This document shows, piece by piece, positions 45,670 to 56,848 of a stretch of 64,000 nucleotides of DNA. The position numbers were made by a program, and so were the translations under genes. Origin of the DNA: Linnemannia hyalina. Its lineage: Eukaryota; Mortierellomycota; Mortierellomycetes; Mortierellales; Mortierellaceae. The notes beneath the pieces were generated by a model. It did not search any database. It was given only the letters and a program-made list of their open reading frames with translations, and was not told the DNA's origin. Location: contig JAHRHY010000026.1 of assembly GCA_019671135.1 (NCBI GenBank), forward strand, positions 372,001-436,000. Direction: 5' to 3'. How positions within the stretch are numbered: the first letter of the stretch is position 1; every line of letters starts with the position of its first letter.

Positions 45670-48600
45670 ATGTATCACAATCACAATCAACCCCAAAGGA
45701 CAATGCCCTCTTTTGTCCCGTCGACTGATAACCATCCCCAACAACTACAATCTTCTGCAGCAGGAGCACCAAGTGACACAGCAGCGAGACAAGGCTCACG
45801 TATGCAACGGTTCACTCGGTTGGAGGACTTGGCAGATCTCGAAGACCTAACTGTACGACTGCCCGCAACCGCTCCTTCTGCTAGCCTGAGCCGTGTCACG
45901 CCCGTTGTCAGCAGTCACAGTCACACTAATCGCTCAAATGGGAACGGGGAGCAACACAACGACTTTGAACAAGACCATGAGCGCGAAGAGAGGAGAGAGC
46001 AGGATGAACGTACCCGACAGTACATCGAAGCACACACTACCTTCCTCGACAGCGCAGACACAGAGGGGTCTGGATACATCCCTCCTCGACCCTCTGTCAC
46101 AACAACAGCAGCAGAAGCTGGCTATTCCCTGCATCATCGTCACTATCACGACCACCACCCTCTGGACGAACATTCACATGCTTCAGCTTCTGCATCTGCA
46201 TCAAGAACAACGGCGTACTACCCTTCCTCTCTCGCAGAGGACGAAGACTACACCACCCCTAGAACCCCTAACAGTTTCCTGTCCAGCCCTTCTCTGGGTT
46301 ACTATTCTCACCCCTCTCGACCTCCCTCACAGACAGGATACTGGCAGGACCAGGGGGGTTCGTCCTTCAACCTCATTATGCCTTCCTCCGCAATGTTTGT
46401 GAAGAGTAGGGAACCGACGGCAGAGGGGGATAAACTCGGGTTTGTGAAGCTGATGGTTGCCGGGCAGAGTCGGGTGTGGAATTCTCGGCTGATTCAGGAC
46501 ATGTTCCAGTGGGATGGGGTTATTGCCAATGACTTTGATGATGAGTTCCTGCAGGACCCTTTGTTGAACGATAGTGATACCGTCGCTGCAGTGGCGGGTA
46601 GCAATGGTAGCGAGCCTGGTGTGCTTCATGGTGTTCAAGGTGGGGGTAGGGGTGATGGGGTGAGCAGTTCGAACGAGTCGAGCTCGTTTCTAGAAGAGAT
46701 ATCAGGGCACCATCGTCAACGGAAGCAGGACCACTACTACCCTCGACCTCACCAGACAGGTGTCGGTGTGAGAGAGGCGATTGTGGAGCATTATGCGTCG
46801 TCGATGGTGCTCCCAGCCTGGGCTCGTGCTGGGTTTGAAGACCAGGAGCTGCATCAAGAGATCCTTGTCAAGAACATCTGGTAAGGAGGAGGAGAATTGA
46901 CAGTCACACTTTTTGATTTTCTCACACGCATATCGCACATGCACAGACAGACTGGCAGATCTCTCGTTGCACAAATTGCTCACTTTTCTTTATTCCTTGC
47001 TCGTATGACCTGACACAACTAGCATTGTGGATACACCAGGATACAGCGCATTCAACAATCCCAATCGTGCAATGGACCTCGTCATCTCATATCTCGGTCT
47101 ACAGTTCCAAACCACCAACGAGTTCTTTTCCCGCTCAGCACTGAGCGACGATTCCTTGGGGCGGTTTCTGGCCAATAACACAACGGGGGCTCACTCCCAT
47201 GTCGATGCTTGTCTCTATGTGATCGAGGGCCAGCTATCGGAGATTGATATCCTGTTCATGCAGCGTCTCCAACCCTGGGTCAATCTTATCCCTGTCCTCA
47301 TCCCGCCTTCGACTCACCTGTGGGAAAGGGAAAGGGAACGAGTGCCACAGGAGGGTCAGGAGGAAGAGGACGTCATCATGTTTACGCCCACCAACACAAC
47401 AGAGATGATTGCAAGCGCACGGATGGATCTGATTCGGCAACTCAAGGAACACGAGATTCATATCTATGGAATTGACCTTGACGGCGCATTGTCAGATCCA
47501 CCTATCTCGACTTCTTCAAACTCTTCTCCCTTCACGACGGCGGAATCGCCCGAGGCTGATTTGGCATCCCCACCGTTGTTGGCCTTGGATGGTATCAACC
47601 TGCTCTCGCCCGAGTTCACCTCACCGCCCTTTATTTTTCATGTCCCACCGAGCCTTATGGAGGATACAGGGGTTGGGCAGTTGGACAGGGATGTCTTGCA
47701 GCTGGATGTGGTGACCACGCAGGAGAGCAAGGATCCCCAGGATGATGAGGATGGTAGCGATAATGGTCATCACTCTACTCTATTACCGACTATACCACAG
47801 CATCGAGCGTCGTCTGCGCTGGGTGTGCAGGAGGACTTGCCGGATCTGGGACCGCTGCGACGTTGGGTCTATGTCAAGCACCTTGCTGCACTGCGTCATC
47901 ATACGACCCAAAAGTTCTTGTCATGGAGGAGGCACCTGCCGTTGATGCCTAATCTGGAGAGCCCTATGGAGTCGTCGCAGGATTCGGGGTCGTACCGTCA
48001 ACAGCAGCGTCGGCATCATAATTCGCATGGAGGACAGCTACCACAGCAGCAGTCACTTAATGCGTTTTCGAGTTATTCTGGACTTGGGTCTCATCGACCT
48101 GCGCTGTCGACTGCTACCCATAGTCCACCGCCCTCTATCTCTGTTACCCGCCTCAACCATCCCCTTCAACAACAGCATTTAAGCAATCAAAGGACAATGC
48201 CGACGGATATGTTGGGCGACCTGCGAGCACAGGATCAAGTACGGATATCGGAAAAGGTGGTGCGGATGCTGGAGACACAGGGACAGGTCTTTGAGAGGAT
48301 CTTGCAGGAGCGGCAGGTTGCGTGGCGGCAAGCTTTGGAGGGCATGGAGCGTGAGCAGCGGATTGAGTTTTTGATGCATGAGCTGCGACGGTGGGCGAAC
48401 GAGGGTCCTAACTCTAAGGAGCAGACACGGGAATTGGAGCGAGGGGGCTCGAAACAGAAGAGGTTGGATGTACAGTACCGGGAGGGTTCACGGGATTCTG
48501 AGTGGGGTAGTGCAGGTGGTGGTGCTGGGGTAGGGCTAGGATTGGGTGCGAGTGGAGTTGCGGTGGGATCGGCAGTAGCAACAGTACCAGCGGAGCCATC

Positions 48601-48988
48601 GTTGCGGGATGCGTTGCTTTCGGTGGAGTATGGAGTTGGAGTCTCCAACAGTGTGCGGGCTACCACTACCAGCGTTTCCAGGCGCAAGAGCCACAAGTCT
48701 AAATACGCCGGTGGTAGGGACCCTCGGAGCACTAAGAAGAGTCGATCCTCTGCCTCTTCCTCCAAGGTGTCATCCACCCCCGCATCCCCTCATCGCGAGG
48801 ACGTGGATATGCAGCATAGCAGTGAAGGGGAGGAGGAAGATCCGTTGGGATTGGGGTTGTGGATGAGTCGACTTTTTGGTGCGATTGGGAGAGGGTTGGT
48901 GAATTTCGTTGTGATGGTGGGGATGGGCAGTTTTGCGTCGTGGGTGTATACGCATTTTTTGGAGCATCGTGTTACTTGGATCGGATGA
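45670..48988 (+). CDS. Septin-like protein with degenerate GTPase motifs and C-terminal TM segment
   Basis: Two exons, 45670-46880 and 47023-48988, give 1058 residues; the GTAAGG...CTAG intron restores a Cys codon before IVDTPGY. The N-terminal 250 residues are low-complexity. The septin-type G domain starts with FVKLMVAGQSRVWNSRL (about 257-272), where the P-loop Gly-Lys-Ser is lost. It continues with DTPGYSAFNNPNRAMDLVI (about 407) and DACLYVIEG...DILFMQRLQPWVNLIPVLIP, and the AKAD-type G4 motif is replaced by IPPS. Later parts are Ser/Gln-rich with a coiled coil (EKVVRMLETQGQVFERIL). The last 30 residues include a hydrophobic segment (FVVMVGMGSFASWVY) before a short tail. It is inferred to be a membrane-anchored septin relative that may not hydrolyse GTP. 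The start is the first in-frame ATG. Confidence 0.75.
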
Positions 48989-49049
48989 TGGTGGAGGATG
49001 GGAAGGTGTTTTTACGTATCATTAGTGGAGGCGTTTGAAGGTGAAACAA

Positions 49050-49055
49050 AATAAA
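49050..49055 (+). terminator. Candidate polyadenylation signal AATAAA
   Basis: AATAAA lies about 60 bp after the stop of the septin-like gene. Confidence 0.35.
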
Positions 49056-51066
49056 CGCTCTTGCAAAGACGTAAAAACATGTGAATGCTTACTTTTTTTC
49101 GCGTTTGAGGGCGAGGGTGATAGGTGATAGAATATGTTGATGCGAGGGATCGTGCCTTGTGAGCCATATACTTTGCCATCAGTCAGGACCGCGTCCCGTG
49201 GTTTCCTTTAGTGTTACCCTCCCACCACCTCTCTTTTTTCTTGTCCACTTCGTCTTCCTTTTCTGCCACCGACAACTTCCACTCATCCAAGAAAATAAAC
49301 CGCTCCCATTTCATTCATACGCTAATAAACAACACTACATACGGGTGTGCCCAATCCTGTGCTATAAGATGTAGCTGCTCCAAGGAAAATGGCAATAGAA
49401 AACGGATTTACGACAGTTAGCATCGTCTGGCACACGCCCCGCAAAAGGCGCTGAGAAAAAGGGAAAGAAACAGAGACCTTTTCGAGTGTTCTACCGCCCC
49501 CCCCCTTTTTTTTTTTACACTCTTGTTTCCAACCCTTCCTAAGCTAAAAAAATAATTGTGGTGGCGAACGTTGGGGGGAGGGGGAAGTTTGTCTACGATG
49601 CTTATCGGAAGAGTTTGATCAAGTAGTGGATGAATGGAGGAGAAATAAAAGTAAGCGAGTAGGTTAGCGTGTTGCGTGGGAAGGCCCAGAGCTTGCTATC
49701 CTTGACACCTGCTTTTTTTTTTTTTTTTTTTTTTAACCTTAGAAGGTGTGGGTGAGCGGTTTGTTGTATCACCGTATGTAGGGGCGCAGGGTATGGAACG
49801 GAAGCGACGTTGTCAGAATTCATCCGCGTTAAAACAAATAGCCTAAAAGCTATGACCTTTCTCGCCAACATCCTGCTTACACAAAAAAAACTCCAAGAAT
49901 GAGGGCGCATTCGCACTTTCAAGTCGAAAACATAATGTAAAACGGAGGAAGGACGACACATGGAACGCATATCGAAAAAGTGTTGATTATCCAAGTTCTG
50001 GTAGCTGTAACATGAAAGAAAATCCGAGTTCGAAATCAAAAGAAAAAAAAGGGGGTTGAATGAGCTTAGTCGGTACGAAATGAAAAACACCCGGATGAGA
50101 AAAAAGAACCACTTTCATCCACCCATCCATTCCCTTCTCATCAAAACAATGCAAAAAGGGTTAGACAACTGCAAAACGTTACAATATCACCCCTCACATA
50201 CTCTTCAAAGAAACTCACAGTTGAATACACTGGGAAAAAAAAGAAGAGGTAACTCGACTCACACACCTGTAATCAATCACCATCCTATTGTCAAAGGTGC
50301 AGGAGCCGATCTTCATTCATTCATTCCTTCTCTCAGCCTTCGCTTATCGTCGCCCAAGGAGCCCAAGGAGAGGACTGGTCTTCTCTTCTTGCGTATCCTC
50401 AACAAAGACACAGGAAAAAAATCCCCGCCGTCAGCATTATGATAAACTGACTTGTCGCTTGGGAACCTTATAAACCTCGTCGGCAACACGGAGAGATCGA
50501 TGTCGCTATGCCCTTCACCTCTATTTTGGAACCGAATGTCACATCCCTGCTGCCTATATGGATTCGCGCCAGTAAGGAAAGGAGAACGGACAAAGGAGAA
50601 GTTCACTCTTCATCGGCCAAATTTGAAAAAAAAGCCTACCATGACCAAACACTACAGAGAACTCAGAAAAGTTTAAACCATTGAGCATGAACTCCGGAAA
50701 ACAATATCCTTGGTGCCGGTAGGGGCAATTGAAGAGGACCATTGGTTCATCTCAATCCCCAATAACAACACATAGACATTATCCTCGGGGTACTAAGAAA
50801 GAAATTGAGCTCAATTAGTAATAGTTTTATTTCATATCGTAAAGACAATCGACGTGGCTCAACTTGGATATATCATCGTCATTACCTCACAACCACAGAA
50901 AAAAAGGGCGGAGCCAGGTCTGACATAGACAAAGAAAAAAGATGATCCTCGGCAATAACATCTTCCTCAGAAAATCCAATCGCCTCGATGACCATGTGTT
51001 TAAAATGCTTGACGCAAGAGCGAAATCCTAATAAAAAAACGGGGACACGTAAAATGCATTAGTCAC

Positions 51067-51693
51067 TTGTATCGTGTCCTATGGCACAGGTATCAACGCC
51101 TCATACGCCTCCAGTACAACCATTGGCTTTGCCTCTGCCACTGTTTCCAATGCTGTCACTGCCTCGTCACATCTAGTCCAGTACTCGTCGCCATAGACGC
51201 AGCCACTGCTGCTCCGTCGACCACAGTATCAGCTGCCACCTCTTTGTATTGCAGTTTTTGGTCCCGAGAGCCTCCAGCTCACCAGTCGTCAGGCTACAAG
51301 AGGAACCGCCAAGCAGACACCTACGAATCTGTCAAGCTCGAGAAAGATGATGGTCGATGGGAACTCAAGAAGAACAAGCGATTTGTTGACAATGCCGCCT
51401 ATAGCCTGAACCTCGTCAAGACTTGTTCCGTCCAGGCGGCCGCCGTCGCTGATGCCACCTACAGCAACATCAGCAATATCCTTAAGGCTCACTCCCAGCA
51501 TGCCAACTCTGCAGCACCCGCTGCTCATTCCTTTAGTCAACAGCTACTTACTATTACCCAGGACACCAACAAAAGCAACAGCATCAACACCAGCCACCCA
51601 AGTTCATCCTGCCAACTATACCACCACCACCACCACCACCACCAACGGCGCCGCCTCCGCTCTGTCCCAATCCTGCCGTCCGAGATCAGATGA
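51067..51693 (+). other. Uncertain open frame, possible gene remnant
   Basis: An open frame without an ATG at its start. The middle (SGYKRNRQADTYESVKLEKD, then Ala/Ser-rich sequence with SNISNILKAHSQ) has some coding texture. The end is a (CAC)n His run and a basic tail. No domain recognised; it may be a fragment of a larger or decayed gene. Confidence 0.25.
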
Positions 51694-52289
51694 GGCTATT
51701 TGAGGGTGATGATGGATGGAGAAGGCGAGCAAGGGTCGCAACAGAAAACAATAGGCCATCTTGTTTCGATGGATTAACACCTTGGCCTTGAACTCCTTTT
51801 CTTTCAATCCTTTTTGTCATTTTTTTTGGGATTTTTTCTTTCTGTCCTCCCCCTCCCCCCCATCTTCCTTCGTCACGAACACATTCTTCAACCCTCTGTA
51901 TACCTTTCTCAATGCCATCTTTTCTTTCCAGTATATTTTTCTGCTAGCAAGTAAAATAACCCCCAATTGCTACTATTTTTTTCCATCCAATACTTTTACC
52001 ACAGAAACGAACTAGCGAAAAGAACCCTTTTTCTTCTCCGTGAGGTACTTTAGTAGCACATTCTAACTAATCAATCGAATCCCCACAGTCCGTCTCCACC
52101 GCGCAACACTCAAAATGCCTCAAATCAACAAAGTAGTGGAGATTTATCAGATAATGTAGCTGTTAACCATACTCTGGCCATACACACTGATCACCTGGAT
52201 CCACACCTATTTGCCGTCATCGAGGTAAAGAATACAGCGAGTTTAGTGGCAAAGTAGACACCTCCAAAAACATTGCCCATCATCGCGGG

Positions 52290-53111
52290 TTAAATGATCT
52301 GAACACCCCAAAAAGGTGAAGTGCAACGCAGAAATGAAACATGTGTACTTACAGGTGTCCCAGCGCTATGATGTTGGGCCATTTCCGCAATGAATTCAGC
52401 GTCTCGACAGGCGATCTGGGAATGCAGGGTGTTGGGCGCCTTCAAATTCAACAGATTCTCTTGGATAGAAACAAGACGGTAGGTGCCCTCGAGGACCTTC
52501 AAGTACGGAGCCCAGTTCTTGTACCCCCAATGACCCGTATAGGCCTGGCCGTCAAAAACCCCGCGACCTTCGACGTTGATTTGACCGTTGTTGAAGAACA
52601 GCGAGGTGATCCTGCTTGACTTATTGTCCAACGCCACCAATCCGCCAATACTTAACCCTCCAGCGTGGGTTTCCCCGCCGTCAGGCCCGCCATATTGATC
52701 CAGAGGGATGGAAAAGTTGCCGTAGGTGGTTTCTTTATTTGTGATGTATTTGCTCAAAGCGTTGTAATCGACCGGCCCGACCTCGATATGGCTTTTATTG
52801 TCCATTCGTTCGTCGAATTCCTTTTGAATCTTGCCCTTGATGACTTCTCCAAGCATTCGCAAAAGGTCCTTGCCGAACCCATTTGACCTGCGGAAGGCCT
52901 GCTCTAACATAACGTTGAATGGAGAGTCCTCGTAGTCGTTGTTGTAGAGAAGGGTTGGTACGGAGGGGTGGACACAGCTTTCCTTTAGGGTCTTGACGGT
53001 CGCGTGGTGATCGGGGGGGTTTCCGAGAGCGATGGGGGCTTGACCGAGGGCTTTAGGAGTCGCTGGTGGCATGGCGGGAGCGAGGGCAGTGGTCACGGCA
53101 ACGGTGGTCAT
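52290..53111 (-). CDS. Unrecognised conserved-looking protein
   Basis: 273 residues if unspliced, starting at the first ATG (53111, MTTVAVTTALAP). A candidate 54 bp in-frame intron (52352-52299, GTAAGT...TTCAG) would give 255 residues ending in Pro-Ile-Ile. The N-terminus is Ala/Pro/Thr-rich. The rest is a compact globular-looking sequence: DSPFNVMLEQAFRRSNGFGK, GNFSIPLDQYGGPDGGETHA, GLVALDNKSSRITSLFFNNG and YTGHWGYKNWAPYLKVLEG. There is no signal peptide or membrane segment. I do not recognise the family. A TATA box upstream and a single clean frame support a real gene. Confidence 0.7.
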   Translation of the reverse strand: MTTVAVTTALAPAMPPATPKALGQAPIALGNPPDHHATVKTLKESCVHPSVPTLLYNNDYEDSPFNVMLEQAFRRSNGFGKDLLRMLGEVIKGKIQKEFDERMDNKSHIEVGPVDYNALSKYITNKETTYGNFSIPLDQYGGPDGGETHAGGLSIGGLVALDNKSSRITSLFFNNGQINVEGRGVFDGQAYTGHWGYKNWAPYLKVLEGTYRLVSIQENLLNLKAPNTLHSQIACRDAEFIAEMAQHHSAGTPVSTHVSFLRCTSPFWGVQII

Positions 53112-55298
53112 CTTGGATGGAAGCGAGTTGAATACGGGTGTTGTGTTGTGTTTTTTTTTGAAGGGGGGGGGCAAATGCGGTTGAGGAAGATGAGAGTGAT
53201 GAGAAGAAAGCTATGCGAGATGAGACTTGTGGGTGAAAGTTGTTGAAAAAAAGTGCGGGAAGGCGAACGACTTTTATATCGCACACATAAAAGAGTAGCG
53301 AGAGAGAAAGTGAAAATGCCGCGGCGGATGTTCAAATAATCGAAGGGAATGCCTCTTGCAAGAAATGCAAGGCAGAAAAATGGCGAAAGAGAAAGGAGGA
53401 TGGACGAGAGATGAAGGATATGTCTGGTCGATGGTCAGATGTGCCTGGTCTAGATCTCGATCCAGGGTTCTGGCCACAGAAAACACTACACCAAAAGAAT
53501 GTGGAAGTAGGAGGAATAGAAAGCATTGGAGCTTAGCAAGCGAGGAACGAAAAATGGCCGATTTAAGTTTGTCAGATCCAACGTGCCATGCATCGCGAAA
53601 AACAACAAACAAAAACACTGTTGACCATTCCTGAATGAGAGAAATTTTGCCTGTGCGCCCCCGCTCCACATCCTTCCGAAGAGGGATACACAGAAAAGAA
53701 TTTTTGCAGCACACGCATGGTTCGAGACCTGTCTATTTGTGAGCAATCGCAACACAAAACGCAAACAAACAGAAGAAATAGCTTGCCTGCAGACATTCTA
53801 AAAGCATTCTCCGTGGCATAACTGCATCTTCGCGTCAAAGTCTGTTCCTTTTTCCCTCCCTCTCGGTGATATACTTTTCTGCTTTGCTCTTTGTAATGGC
53901 CTCCTTGTTCAAAAAATGCCTCATAGAAATGCTACTTACTACCTCAAACTTATAAACGAATAGAGGGAATGGTCTCGACACTTCCCTCATGGAGAGCTTT
54001 TTTTTCGTATTTTTTTCCTCTGCAAGGTGACGTACGAAGGTGAAATGTGAGTTGTTCAAGGTTGGTTACTTCTTTAATTTTATGTTTCATACTATGTGTA
54101 ATTACAGCAACATTCACTCACTTAGAGATGGTTTAGAAATTGAGAGAAGAAGGTATCTCCACCAACAAGTTCTTCACCTTGCACCACTACTTTTTTTAGA
54201 TGTTGTGCTAAGCATAGAGGACTTTTGATTGACGCTAGTATTCTTGACTACTCTCACTCAAAATAAAAATAAACAGACTCCAACTGCAATTGTGTGTAGA
54301 ACCGCCCTGAGCCATCGTGCTCGTCCGTCGCCTTTGTCTTTTTGTTTATCATAGGGCCACCGAGGCCGCTGTGGTAGTGTTCATTCTGGCGCTTTCTTCA
54401 TCATCGCCATCGTCGCTACAGTGGATGAGTGAGAAGGAGTGATGAATTGTCAGAGACGTGTTTGGTGGCGTGTGGGGCCAAAGGGTGTAAGGTGTGAGTA
54501 CGAGCATGGTATGCTGAATGAGCAAATGTGGGGGGTTTCTGTCCAAAAAATACAAAAAGACTGAAACGGACTTCAGACACAAGCCGATGTGAGATGGATC
54601 ATTGTGGTGACAAAAATTGCTGGCATCCTTGAGAATGAAAAAAATGGGCTAATTGGCCAACGTCCTTTGTCACCATCTGTCGACAATCATTGGTCCGCTA
54701 CAAAAGGAGAGATGTCCATGTGCCCATGTGTCCACCGCGGAACCTAAAAACGAGAAAAATTTCGCATGCCATACAAGAGGTGTTCGAGACCTATCTATGC
54801 ATGCGAGTGTCTGGGTTCAATTACAAGCACAGAATAAAGGAGGGAACAAAACTGTCTTTCACATCCACCATCCACATCACTTGTCTAATGGTGCAGTCAT
54901 CCTATCCAGAACACACACACTCTCCTCCTAGGCATGGTTGTAACCAACGTTTGTATCTCTTTTTGGTTGTTTTTGGCTGCTTCGTGATAGCGCTGGCAAC
55001 GTTTACATGTCTGGCAATTTCTGATATCAGCGTAACCATGGCCACGCCCATGTCATTGGCATCGAAAAAGGTGCGACGAGTTTGTTTTGCTACATCTTTC
55101 TCTCTTTTTTTTCAATGCAGAGGTCCCCCATCTTTGTCCTGTAAGATAAATAGGCTTGTTAATTAATAAGATCAGATGAGCGTGAACCCGTTGTCCTCGT
55201 TCGATTGTTCCTTTGATCATATGGTTCTTTGTAATGTGCATTTACGGAAAATTAATCGTTCAACTAGAGAGGGTTCAGGCATAAATAGAGGCTCAATG
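53112..55298. other. Intergenic region, no gene seen
   Basis: About 2.2 kb containing the promoter of the minus-strand gene ending at 53111. Beyond that, several short open frames (54.0-55.2 kb) are unsupported. Confidence 0.5.
53273..53278 (-). promoter_or_regulatory. TATA box candidate
   Basis: The minus strand reads GATATAAAAG about 165 bp upstream of the ATG at 53111, a suitable place for a core promoter. Confidence 0.45.
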
Positions 55299-55403
55299 GT
55301 GAGTAAGAGAGAATTATCATTGCTGTTTTACTACTCTTGATCAAAACAAAAATGAAAAACTGTTCAAAATTCAAGTGAAGTGAGAATCAAATGACGTCCC
55401 ACT

Positions 55404-55757
55404 CTAGTCTGACGATAAGGCGAAGGTCCCTGATCGATCAAGAAGGCATTGGCATAAACTTATCATCACCACCGAGATAATAACGAGAATCAGCTACAGG
55501 AATGCAAAATAGCAGCACAGGAGGATAAGACTTGGTTTGACCCATGGGCAAGTAACGGGCTCTTTCGATCGTCAGCTAGCACTTGCTTCAGTTCTTGGAG
55601 CTATCGAAGTTGTGTCTGGAGGGTCTGGGGTCGTTCTTCCACTCTCGCTCACACTATAACGTGATTCTCTAGAGGGTGTTCCCTTTTGGGAAAGATATGG
55701 TGATTGCTGGTATATGAAAGAAAAAGACGATAGTGTCAAGGTGGCCGCTGTTGACGT
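55404..55757 (-). pseudogene. Broken copy of small single-TM protein ORF
   Basis: This is the exact positional counterpart of the open frame at 61921-62274 (offset 6517, no indels). The start ATG is ACG here. TGA (55574-55572) and TAG (55496-55494) interrupt the frame, the second inside the hydrophobic segment. The same terminal stop is kept. Confidence 0.55.
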
Positions 55758-56848
55758 GGCAAGTTTTTATGCTTGGGCTTGGATAGCTGAGAAATGATTA
55801 AGCGTGTCTCGTTGGCCAATCAGACCCGACCGTCAAGCGTTCGATCAGACACATCGTCTTTCATCTACCCCTCATTTATTTTTCTCCTTTTGTTGTTGAT
55901 TGTCCATTGCTTTTTCACATCTCGAAACAAAGAGGATGGCCCCTGTACTACACCTGTCCAGTCTGTAGTTCTCCTCCACACTATTTTCTCCCCCTCATAC
56001 CAAAGTAACCAAACTCTTACTCTCTTCCCCTACCTCCCCACCATTTTGTAGTGCTATCCATTCACTTCTTCAGCTTGACCAACGCCAACAAAAATTCACA
56101 CCGTTGCGCACACCATTACCCCAGAAAGAATATGTGATAAGGGTGTACTTCTTTGTGATCACTTGGATCTTTATGCAGAATTGCAATACAAGAAAGCGTG
56201 TTTGTGATTGTTTTGCATGAATTTCATCTTGAAAAATGAAAGATGAGCATCATCTACTCAACCAATGCTTGGGCAAGGGGTCATCGAGGATTGTTTGCAT
56301 GAACGAAGGAAGAAGATGCAATTTCGGTCTTTTTAACTGCTATGGCACAGCATTGAAAGAGTGGTGACTTGAAAGCAGGGGTGACATGTTTTGTGCGCCC
56401 TATTTCATTGCTGTGCCATACCATACAAAGTCCGATTAAAAAAAGGGGAATCGAAACAAACAAACATGCGTGAAAGCAATCCAAACTAGATCGTATTGCG
56501 CACAAGCTCAGGAAGAACGTGACCTTAATTTTTGGATGGGTATCCCTACCATGGACCATTGCGCCTTTGATACGTTGCGTCTTTGATACATTAACAGGTG
56601 AGCGAGTCGACACAACGTCACGATAAAACATGAAGGAATAAAAACAACTTGACTCTTGATATTCATTCCTCAACCTCCTCCACCTCCTCCACCTCGACTT
56701 CGCCTTTATCTCACCACACACATCATCCCCAGTTTCTTCACTCCCTCTCGTAGCACAGCACCTTCAACTTCTCCTCTCCACAGAAAATACCAAAAAGATA
56801 CCACACCACTCAGCCTGTGCCTCTCGTCTTCACGCACGCTACCCAAAC
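55758..56848. promoter_or_regulatory. Upstream region of sacsin-like gene, copy 1
   Basis: About 1.1 kb before the ATG. The last 170 bp are CT/CA-rich (CCTCCTCCACCTCCTCCACC), typical of leaders in this window. The last ~650 bp are almost identical in the second copy, so both genes probably share regulation. Confidence 0.45.

Larger units (their letters stand above)
48989..52289. other. Gene-poor region
   Basis: About 3.3 kb. It has a T22 run at 49713-49734 and a C9/T11 run near 49497-49517. One open frame (51067-51693) is listed separately; otherwise nothing convincing was found on either strand. Confidence 0.5.
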
